From Ancylostoma caninum (taxonomy: Eukaryota > Nematoda > Chromadorea > Rhabditida > Ancylostomatidae), in the NCBI GenBank assembly GCA_037903475.1, contig JBAJFG010000071.1, positions 1,486,001 to 1,550,000 of the forward strand: DNA of 64,000 nt. Reading direction: 5' to 3'. The notes below the pieces were generated by a model, which was not told the origin of the DNA, searched no databases, and was given only the letters and a program-made list of their open reading frames with translations. The position numbers were made by a program, and so were the translations under genes. This document shows positions 45,202-55,200 of the stretch, piece by piece (the first letter of the stretch is position 1; every line of letters starts with the position of its first letter).

Positions 45202-48200
45202 GCAACGGTCTTACAATGCGTCCCTTCGAGAGAAGGTACATGAGATTGAGTATATTGCCTTGAGAAGTTATTGGAATGCTTTGGTTTAAGAACTTGCAAG
45301 GACACTAGCTCCGGCCATCGCACCATAAGAGAAAAGAAGGAAAGTGACAAAATTGCAGTGAGTCTTTTTCTGCCACCTTTTTCCACAGAAGCATTCATTT
45401 ATTGGCGTGAAATAAACAAACAAATAAATAAATAAAACAGCCAACGAGCAACACCTGTCAGTGGAAACACGTTGAATACTTCAGAAACCGTTATGAATGT
45501 AGAAGCGATACCCCTATAACCTTAAACATCTATAGCCCACCTATGCTAGCGAGGTCATTAGCAGCGTGTGAGCTGGGCAAAGTGGATAATCCACCTTTTG
45601 TCGGCTCCTCTGATCCCAGTCAACTGCCGATATTCAGTGCAAGGTTAATTATTTATTGCTAATTTATTGCTTCAATCTCTTAATCTCGCCGCTTTGTTAC
45701 GTATTCCGAGGCTCATTCTCATACACAATGCAGGTTACTGTGCTGCTGAGGGCTAGCAGCACTTCGCGATGGAATTCCCTGATATATTCGAAGATCTCAC
45801 CGGAAGTTGCCGATTTTGGGCCCAATTCATGCACTGAATGAGCCCCGAATGTTTCGTAAATCATCCATACACACAAGCTGTTCTCCCTCACTTCTGAAAT
45901 CTTCCCCAGGCTGTAGCAGGTGGTAGGTGATTAGCCAGGAAGTGCGCCGGATACACAGCCTAAGCAAACAACTACGGCTAATGTTGGGGATTGGAAGTGA
46001 TTGCTCACCCAGCAGAGCTGCTTGAGGTCATTATCTGGTTGAATTGTTTGCTTAGGTGTGATTATTGGCACAGCATAAAGTCAACATACCGTACACCCCA
46101 AGCTGGAAGCAGTCTCTCTAGAGAGGTTCCCACGCTGCGGAAACAATGAGGAAACAGTGATTAAGTCAAGAGTTCCCGCAGTAGCATCCAGCGGCATGGG
46201 AGAGCGGGAGCTGCTCAGGGTCGTTGTAGAGCTTGAGAAAGGTTCCAGAGACAAGTTGTGCTCCGCAGTCTTCTCGGAGTTCCCTTTTCCTTGGATCACG
46301 GACCCAAGTTGCGATTTGCGGAAAAGGCCACGGCTCCAGCTACATACCATAACCATTTTTCATCGAATTAGCGTTGGGAAAGGCGCGCCGACGCCGCGCT
46401 TGTCGGCTGGTGCTCACGAGCGTCTCGGGACCGAAGCGGTCCACCTTTGCTGAATATCCACGGTACTTGGCGGTGTCGTTAAATCAGTTGGGGCGTTGCC
46501 TCGTTACCAGTTCGCTGGATTCTTCACTCTTCTGTGCAGTCTAAAACTGACCTTTAAAGACTTCTATGAAACCTTGATACTCAGGAATATAACATCATTT
46601 TGGTAATGCTGGAACGAGACAGAGACGTAAAGTTCACAGCAGAACGAAAACTTGAAAAGTTAAGGAGTCTTTTTTGGCAAGAAGTTTTTTTTGCATCTAA
46701 AAGCTGGACTACAAAAAAATGCGATCCTTCAGACTGCCATTGTTAAACTGAAGAGCGAAGCAGGGCTTTTACCCAATATTTTAGCCGTTAAGACACGCAA
46801 CGGGGGTGTCTCCGTTTCCAGTCTTTATCTTCTCTGCGTAATTGAGTCATCCACGTTTTCATTCTTTGGAACGCATGCTGTGTGTTGGAGGAGGAAAACA
46901 CGAATTGAGGAAGAAACCTACAATGGATCGTTATCAACAGGAAATAAACGTGCGTATAAGGTCAATCCGCATTTGACTGAGCGGATACAGCATCTTCGCA
47001 TGAGTTTTTATTGGATAGCTGATCTGAACCACACTAAAACATCCGTCAGAAACTTGTCAAATTTAATAAAGTTTATCTGTTACAGACAGAAGATCAAACT
47101 GTGCATGTCCCTTATCTTACCATGTGTTAATAAATAAAAATAAATAAATGAGGTGTTGTCCTGCCAGGTTAGTTCTTTTTATAAAACCCAATTTAAGCAG
47201 AATTAAATGACAGCGTAATGTTCCTTAGTTATTTTTCCTTTTTGAGAAAAAGAACACGTATTGCACGTTGTCGACGACAATTCATTTTTGTTGTTGTCTC
47301 GACCGAAAATGAATATTGTCTGCACTTTGCTCTTTTAAGACTTCAACACTCCATGTCCTTGTTTTGCATATACTGGCGTAGCTGGTTGCTGCTAAGAGTC
47401 AAGGAAGCTACACTGATGGTCTAGATCAAGCTCTGGGAATGTCAATTTGAGCGTCAAATTTATGTGGAAGACAGTATTTAAGAGCACACAATTTGACTAC
47501 TCAAGAGTTCATTTGTAAGATTTAAGCATAGTAGTAGTAGAACTTTTGCTTCTCTTTATGCATCCTTTATATACAGGGCCTTGTGGCAGAATTATCCGTA
47601 CAAAACGGACTCTCAAACCACGCACAACGCACAGAAGACAGTGCATAAATTACGAGTTCAGCGATGATTGATGGCGGCAACTTTCAAGTGCTCCGTTCGA
47701 GGCAGCCCTGCAACAAAGGCGTCGCATGGCGAATGAGTCGGTGGCTCGAGAAGTCGGAAGGCGATGCAGCCAGCGATCCTTCCTCGTCGCTGTCACATCC
47801 GAGTCAATTCGGATATTGATCGTGTAATTGAGCGAGACGTTTTGTCGCGCACTGTTTATACAGCGCATTCCGCTTTGATTTATTTTTATGGCACGTGCCC
47901 GCTGAAGAAAATTGCTTTCGCGCACATGAATATTCCACAAACGAATGAATTGCCATACGGAGCCTCGGCGACTTTCCATGTTAACTCCACCCAGTGTCCG
48001 GGATCTGCAGGGATACATCCGATAAACTCTTTGAGAACACTACTACGAGTCAGAATTTCGCTGCAAATAATCAATAAAAAAGCACTCCACTGCAGAAAAA
48101 ATAGCCGGTACATCCAATGTTTCTCATCGTTTGAATTTAGTCCCCTGTGCAGTCATTAGACCCGGATAAATAGGATACAGTAATCTGATGCCATACTTGT

Positions 48201-49451
48201 GTAAGTTATACTGGTGAAGTTACCCTTTAACAGAGGGATTGTTGGCTAAAGTCAGGGACGGAGCCCTCCCCTAAGTCTTGCAAAGATTTCAATCCCCAAT
48301 TGAAACTTTCGCCACTTGGTTCTTGTTACTGCATAATTAACAACACATATAGTTGACACTAGCTGCTCCTTCTTTCTTTACAGATGGGTTCTCCCTTTAC
48401 GCTACCTATGATCGCTCTCTGTATACAAAAATGAGCTGTACCTTCCACCAAACAGCTTCATAACCATCAAGCCTCCACACCCGAAATCTCTGTTTTCTCT
48501 CTCCAACCACTATGTACCTAATTTACAGCTCCTTGTAGCAAGAAGAGCACCGAAAATGTATAAAGCCAACCATTTACCTAATTAGATTCTAGATTGTTCT
48601 CTTCCAGTGACTACCTAAGTTCAGACAAACAAGTAAACAAAAGTCAATAAAGTGTAAAATAACAGTTTAATTTGCAAATAAAGCTGTACGATTCCAATAC
48701 ATTTCTCGAGCATATAGCACATTATAATTAGATTCAAGAAAGTATCAGATCAAATCAGAATTGTCAAAAGCTTAGAGGTCCAACCACGCCAGTGAGTCAT
48801 AAGTTGATGGTTCTAAAAGATTTTTATAGATTTTGTTTAGATCCAAATGATCTGTGCATACGTCATCGAAGTCATTGCTCCAGCTAGTGAATTGACTCCA
48901 CTGACGGGGATTAGAATAATGCTGGCAAAGAAATTAAACCACAGTTCTCGAGGTTGCCATAGTTTGTCCGTGGAGCTGCATACAACCCAAGAGAGCAGCA
49001 TGTGTTCATTTTAATTAACCCTGCAACCGTTAAACTTGAATTTTAACAGATATGCCAACAAGTACTGAAAGCACTTTCAACCTGACGATTTTACAAGCAA
49101 AAAATGCCCTTCTTACCGGTCTGGTGCCATAATTTGCTTCTTTGAGCCATTAAAAGGGCCAATGACCAATTCTTCGCTTGCAGGATTTGTCACCTCCGCG
49201 AGTTGTTTGCTGAACATGACTGCAGCCACATCGAGAGATATGCGAAACCAGTTTTTCAGACTCTTTTTGTGGAGTTGGCGCTGGAGTTACGAAACACCTC
49301 TTGGACAATGGTTCAGATCGCAAAAGATAAGCAGTCCACCTCAGGGTGTCTGCCACCTTCCAACATCATCGATCGGAGGGTGCACACTTCAAGAAAAACA
49401 TTGTTGTGTTGATTCTGTGACCATAGGCAATCGCAGTGTTTTCTTAGCACT

Positions 49452-49560
49452 GGCGGCTCCTTTGCGGCTACGGCTGGATACTGTTGCAGTGATTGTGTAC
49501 ACGGCGGTGTGGTAAAGGAGCTTCTTCAGTTGCTAACGCTCATCGCGTGGAGGCGACACC
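49452..49560 (+). repeat. dispersed repeat R2, copy 2
   Basis: Similar to 41894-42003, same orientation, with shared CTTCTTCAGTTGCTAA and CATCGCGTG blocks. Confidence 0.7.
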
Positions 49561-50339
49561 GAATAAGACACACACAGTGCCTACTGTAGGATCAGCTGAG
49601 ACCTCCCCCTTCTTCGAAACATTTGTTTTCTTCGATTTTCAGCAATTTCTAGGGATCTTCGTGGGAGATGAGATAGTTTCACCTGTGTTGCCTCTAGCGA
49701 TATTCATTTTCGGAATACCATGATAAAAGGAACGTCACTGCGCTGATCAGTCGTGCCAAATCCCTTTCGAGCTCTTGGTAGCTACTCCTTGTCCACTGTG
49801 CTTTCAATCCTATTGATGACCACCACGATAAAGCTTGGAAAAGAGCGGCGGAAATCTGACTCTGAAACTTCCAAGAATGACCTTCAAATCCCGAAAATTT
49901 TGAGGGTCATGTTGTTAAATGTGCTTAACGTATTCATACTCTCCTTGTGTCTGGTTTTACATCAAGAGCAGAAAAAACAGTTGGACGGAAGAAAAGGGCA
50001 TGCATAAGCATGTGAAAATTAATCGCAGCCGAAATATTAAAAGTAGCTCTGCTCCGCCTCCAGAATTCATCTAAGATTTTCCGAGCCTCTAACTGTTTTC
50101 GTCAAACAGTTCAAATGACAAATACCGATGGCGATATCTCGATATTTCGAGATGGTCTACGCCCATCATCACAAACTTGTTCGCTTTGAGTTCAGTTCTC
50201 ATTTTGGCTTCCCAGACCGCTGTAGCCCAATCTCCTCATTTCTGCGATCTGTTTTGGGCAAAAATCGCGATGATAAGCTTAGGGCTACAAGGGTATAAAA
50301 GGCTAGAGTGAGCACTGACAAATTCCATCCCATTGTCGA

Positions 50340-50440
50340 CCACGCATTTCTCACGCTTTTCCACATTTTCTGATGCTCTGGCTCCTTTCTTCTCAGGAAT
50401 TTTCACAAGGAATCCTATATACGTTTTTATGACCACAATG
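50340..50440 (-). repeat. dispersed repeat R3, copy 2
   Basis: Minus strand matches 35425-35520. Its frame includes V-V-D-N-G-M-E-F, superficially like an integrase core, but the rest of an integrase is absent. Confidence 0.5.
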
Positions 50441-50739
50441 ACTAGTTAGTATACCATGTATACCATATATTATTGCACATCATGCGATGGAGTTGTTTCC
50501 ATTATCCCTTCGGTAGAATATCATTGCTAGCAGCTCTGTCGAGTTGTTTTCTGTTTGAGGTATATGAAAGAATAATGTACAGGAATTAAATAATGTACAA
50601 GAACACGGCTCCCAGTTCTACTCGTTTCATTGGGACGCGTAAAGATAAGTCGTGTTTTAGCACTCGTATAAATAATAAATGAATATTACGAAAACAAAAG
50701 ACTGGGCACACCCTCGCTGCTCCCCTGTCCTTATTAGAG

Positions 50740-50900
50740 CATCTTGTCCAAACACGACGCAGCTCGAGCTCGTCGCTCACGTCGGGATTACGGTAGCCGA
50801 GGGGCGGTGCCTCCGGCTAGCGAAGGGCGTGAACGGGATCAGCGCCATATCCGCACGTGCTATCGTCCGAGGCAGTCGTCTGTCGCCAAGATGGTCAGTC
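50740..50900 (+). promoter_or_regulatory. CpG-rich island just upstream of BH3 gene A
   Basis: This GC-rich block ends about 145 bp before the start codon of gene A and contains repeated CTCGAGCTCGTCG-like sequence. It ends with a possible donor (AAGATG/GTCAGT at 50894), so part could instead be a transcribed 5' exon. An Arg/Ser-rich frame runs through it but has no ATG of its own in that register. A promoter-proximal role is inferred from position and composition. Confidence 0.4.
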
Positions 50901-51045
50901 ATCCTTCTAGGTCTTTAGTTTTTCTGAGCTGTATACTCCTATCACAAGCTTATTTGCGACTTTTCAACATTACTATCCTGACTCAATTTTTTTTCTTTTT
51001 TACATTGCTATCTTTGTGAATGTGTTTGAAGTAATTTTGTTTTAG

Positions 51046-51496
51046 ATGTTCACTATGGATTACGACAGCGCATACAACTCTCCGTGCCATGGATTTGAAG
51101 CCTCTTCTTCCTCGGATTATCCGACCTTCAGTTCAACTGCACTCTGTGCATCCGCTTACACGTTCTTCGAAAAGGCTCTCACACTCGATAATATCAACTG
51201 TAAGTCCCAGTATTCCACCCATTTCTTATATTCATTTTTTTATTATTTTTGCTACTGAGTAACCCCCATATAAGTCTTTTTCTTCTGCAGATATCGCTGA
51301 AGGTCGCTCAAAGGCCATAGCTTCACGCCTAGTTCAGCTCTGTGACAGTTTCGATCGCGAGTTTTGCCAGGTAATCATTGCCTCCTCATTTGGTTACTTT
51401 GTCATCCTAACTTATAGCATATCCTGAGTCTCACCACCTTTTCAGCCTAACTCCAACACCTGCACCTCGTGGTTGCTCTGGCGCTGGTTCTCCTAG
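51046..51496 (+). CDS. egl-1-like: BH3-only cell-death activator, EGL-1-like (gene A)
   Basis: Exons 51046-51199, 51291-51370 and 51446-51496 join in phases 1 and 0 to give 94 residues and a TAG stop; C. elegans EGL-1 is of similar length. Residues 61-76 read I-A-S-R-L-V-Q-L-C-D-S-F-D-R-E-F: the BH3 helix with hydrophobics at I61, L65, L68 and F72, the invariant Asp at 70 and Cys in the small-residue position, as in nematode EGL-1. The rest is Ser/Tyr/Phe-rich and probably unstructured, apart from a hydrophobic end (S-W-L-L-W-R-W-F-S). In C. elegans EGL-1 binds CED-9 at mitochondria and frees CED-4 to activate CED-3. TTTTGTTTTAG lies directly before the ATG, so the message may receive a spliced leader exactly at the start codon; a second ATG is at codon 4. 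Introns are 91 and 75 nt. An AATAAA lies near 51583. The same structure is seen in gene B. Confidence 0.8.
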
Positions 51497-51499
51497 CCG

Positions 51500-52120
51500 T
51501 TCTCCTCCGGCCATTTCCTGATGAATCTAAGTCATCTCCTGTAACATCAAAGAGATCTTCTTGTACAGTACATTTCTTGTCAAATAAATGCTCTAAATCC
51601 CTAGATCCCGTCACCAGCTTACACATTGTAAACACATCTGCAGTATGGGTGTCTACCGTAATCGAGACGTCGAGAAATTCGATCCTCGCTGCCGTAAATC
51701 CTCTCGGCTGTCAATGTCAACTGGCACCTGTGCAACACGTGTCAATTAGTAGGACATATGCAGACATTCAACACCCTATTAATCTAAGGGAATCACGCGT
51801 GGGACTGACTCCCCCTCCCTACATGGTGACCATTTCGGGTAAGGAGGAGGAGGGGTGTAGCGTAGGGGAAAATTTATGAAACTCCGAGATGTCTCTGTAC
51901 CCAAAATAATGCTCTTTTTCTTGTCTATGGAAAAAGCCAGACGTAAAAAAAGGCACAATGACATTGAAAAAAGCCATGTCAATAAAGAAAGAAGACATCC
52001 TATTCTTCCAGAGAGATCCATGGTAAGTTGAACCTCTGCTGTCCCTCGGTTTTCAGTACTTTTTTGTCGTAAGTCCAAGAATTCAAGAGAAAAGTACTAA
52101 GTTCTCGATCCTCATCGTGT
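51500..52120. other. 3' flank of BH3 gene A
   Basis: Contains the probable polyadenylation signal and no further exon. Frames on both strands (51469-51879 plus, 51779-52078 minus) are unassigned. Confidence 0.4.
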
Positions 52121-52123
52121 TTG

Positions 52124-52297
52124 TGACGTCACGGCGCCACTTGATGACGTCACGCTGACGTCACAACTTTATTCAACCCAAGATGACGTGGCATATTTTC
52201 GAAAAGATCACGTGAGCTGGTTTTTTAAAAGTTATCGATGACGTCACAGGTCACCAATCCGACGGTCATGTCCCAACAAGTAATCCCCATGACGTCA
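52124..52297. promoter_or_regulatory. cluster of five perfect TGACGTCA (CRE/ATF) sites
   Basis: Exact palindromes begin at 52124, 52145, 52156, 52239 and 52290, with a TGACGTGG variant at 52184 and a CACGTG E-box at about 52210. TGACGTCA is the cyclic-AMP response element bound by CREB/ATF bZIP factors. Six sites in 174 bp is far beyond chance. The cluster lies about 630 bp past the stop codon of gene A, where it could act as a downstream enhancer. A repeat origin is possible for the close pair at 52145 and 52156. Confidence 0.65.
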
Positions 52298-55200
52298 TCA
52301 GGTCCTCCGGAGCTACGAGCCTGTACAGCTTGCTCTTGTAATTGGGTGAATAGCAGCTTTTTCCTAACCGGGGTTCCCACCTAACATATTTATCCAGCTG
52401 GACAAAGGTGAGTACAAATGCGTGGATATCTTGGTGTAATTTGGATATAATGCTATCCAATAAAAGTACATTCACGAATGCGTGCTCAACAGTTCAATAG
52501 CAGTATATCTTTATTTAGTTAATAAAGAGACAGCGTCAGCTTCACCATCGATTGCCGTTATTTCCACCAGTGCATCGTATCTGGGATAAGGAATGAAAAC
52601 GTGGCAGGATAAATTGTGCTACATAGCTGGTTGGATAATAACCTTTCGAAATGAATACGTACATGACCGCTCCGATTTTCTCCAACAAACGATTATCCAA
52701 CCTGCTACCTAGATTTTTTTAGATTCCCTCAGATTTCCTTCCCCTAAAACTTCCCTTGTGTGAAATTACTGGATCATTTCCACATAAGCCCTGCTACCCA
52801 TTAGATTCGGGAGCAGGTCCTAAGTGACTGCGTGGAAATGATCCAGTGATTTCACGGAGGGGAATGTTTTTGAAATTCCTGAAATTGGATTTCACCTTGG
52901 AATTCGTTTATGAGATTGCAACTTTGCGCATCAGTGGCTTCTATTTTTGCCCTAGAATTATGGAAAACTCGGTACGATTCTAGGTATTTAAGAGACCGTA
53001 AATGTGTGCAGATGTTTCCTAGATAGGTTCCAAGCAGTATAAATAGAAACAAATTTTTCACCTCAGACAAGTCTGGGAAGAGCAGCTACACAGCTTGTGG
53101 ACGTTGCACCCGAGAACCGAAATGGAAGTAGGTAGGTAAGGAAGGGTTTCTTTTAAGTTTACAAGTTTTAATTGCACAAACGATCTTACTACAATATTGA
53201 AGCCTTGAGAATGCCCCAAAATCCCACGGTTGGATGATCTTTCAGGTGACATTCCTTCATCCAGTTTTCCTGAGAAAAAAACATCGGTTTAATCGAAGTA
53301 AATCTTCATGCTCCTCTCCAAGGTTGTCCGTAGGAATATAATGGAAAAATCCTCTTTACGAGGTTAGCAAAGTCTGTAGCAGCAAAAAATGACGTTCAAT
53401 CCATCCCTAACAGCGTGTCCGGCTTATGTTACCCCTCTAAGCACGTGTTATCCACTTATGATACTTAATTACTGATGTTTAGTCGGATCATTAACCGCTT
53501 CTTAATTAGCGCATTATGAGTGACCCAACAAGCGGATGAGAAAATCTGGCAACAGGTGCATCGATGGAGAAATGTAGGGGTCCGTGCCCCTGCTACCGGA
53601 TACCGTATTGCAGTGATTAGGTGTTGGAGACGCTTGCGTCATGCCGGATAGTTGGCAATTAGGAGGTTAAACAATGAGCATTTGCAAGGGGCACAGTGGT
53701 GGGCCACTAATTGACAGCTATCTGAGACCGGGTCGAGGAGTTCATGGGAGTGATTGAGTTAAATGCTGCTCACACGACAGAGGAATGCCCTAACTGGTAG
53801 CTGACACGTGGCCATGCATTTTTTTTACTTACCCGTCTTTATGTTTATTTACTTACTTGGTTAGTTGCTTTTTCATTCACTGGATGCACCAAGAAGATGT
53901 GCTGTCGCAACAACAACTGTATAGAAGTAGTATGCATTAAGATTTGCAGCAACAAAAGAAGAGATGAGGGCAAAAGGATGTCACTTAGAAGGCGAAGAAG
54001 ATGTCACTCAACCACAACCATATACCATGACCTAATTAGCAACGATGCCTAAACACTAGTGCCAATGAAGGGGGAAAAAGTAAAAAATGCTCTTTAGAAA
54101 GTTTCGATGACCTTGAAATTTTCTATGGAAGGATTTTATACGTAGATAGCATGGCTGTGCTTCGCCAAAGTGGATGGAACACTGAAAATACGCTAAAGCA
54201 ACCATTTCTTTAATTTTTCTAGTGAATGTGTTATACCAGTCGAAAATTCAAACAGCGATTATTCGCACAGCCATCACAAGCCATGAAAATGCTCATATTT
54301 CGCAAAAACCGTTGAATTTTGCGAAACGGTGCAGAACTACGACATCTACAAAGGGATTCGCAACTCGGGGAACTGGTATACTAACTGTTTGTCCAACACC
54401 TGGTAAAAAGATGCTGAAAAATCAAGTAAAAATAACGGAAAAAATCCAGTAAAACACAAATCAATATTTAAGGCTTTCATTTTCGATAGCGGCACAAAGT
54501 TGAGAAATGGGAGTGAAGACATTTGCTAAGAACTGCAAGTGCGCGCATACTTGTGTGCTGATGTAGACATCCTTCCGCATTCCTGCGATGCGATACCATC
54601 CTTTATCTAGATGCCATACTTCACCTAATTTGGACATTTGTCTGACATGTCCTGTGTTATATAATGTAGGACCTTCTCCACGAGCACAATTCTTAGCTTT
54701 TCTTCAAATATTCAGAGAAAGCAAAAAATGCGGCATTCACTCCCTGCATCTCTCAGTCATCACCGGCCCTCACACCCAGAATTGTGCTAAAAATCAAGAC
54801 TCGCAGTACCAGTATCTGCATTAGACTTCATGATGGCCAGTAAACTATTAATATGTGGTTAATGCATCTCTCAATTTTTATCTCTTCACCTTTTTAGCAA
54901 AAAATCATGTTTATCTGAGAACCTGGGCTCATTCTGCAGTAACAGAATAGCAGAATGCATCTGCATCAGCCGCAGGAGCATTGTTTTATTTGAAAAGGAA
55001 GATCTATGTGCTTCTGAATCACCTTGTGAAGTCAGCTTTCCCACCAGAGACAACTCCTTGAAAAATAAATACCTCCGCTAATAATGTGTAGCGATTCGGT
55101 AGATACATTTCGAGAGACGACAAAAACAAGTTTTTTTTTCTTTTCGTTGATTTCTGTGTTCTTGCATTCGCTCTAAGTCACAGCAGTGAGACAAAAAGAA

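Larger units (their letters stand above)
45202..50739. other. long gene-poor stretch with GC-rich islands
   Basis: GC-rich, multiply open islands lie at about 45560-45840 (with GGTTAATTATTTATTGC at 45643), 46080-46460 and 47640-48020. A 148-codon plus-strand frame at 46691-47137 has no recognised motif. Repeat R2 copy 2 is at 49452-49560 and R3 copy 2 at 50340-50440. No splice-consistent gene was found, so the stretch probably contains distal regulatory DNA of the BH3 gene to the right. Confidence 0.4.

Noticed and set aside
45035..45289. Open frame with Ser-Phe-Ile-His repeats
   Set aside because: Direct translation of the CATT and ACATT microsatellites.
46691..47137. 148-codon plus-strand open frame
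   Set aside because: No motif, no ATG context near its beginning (starts within an AT-rich stretch), and composition like the flanking non-coding DNA.
50236..50436. V-V-D-N-G-M-E-F, integrase-like core motif
   Set aside because: Short match only; no second catalytic residue, no zinc-binding domain, and the segment is a dispersed repeat.
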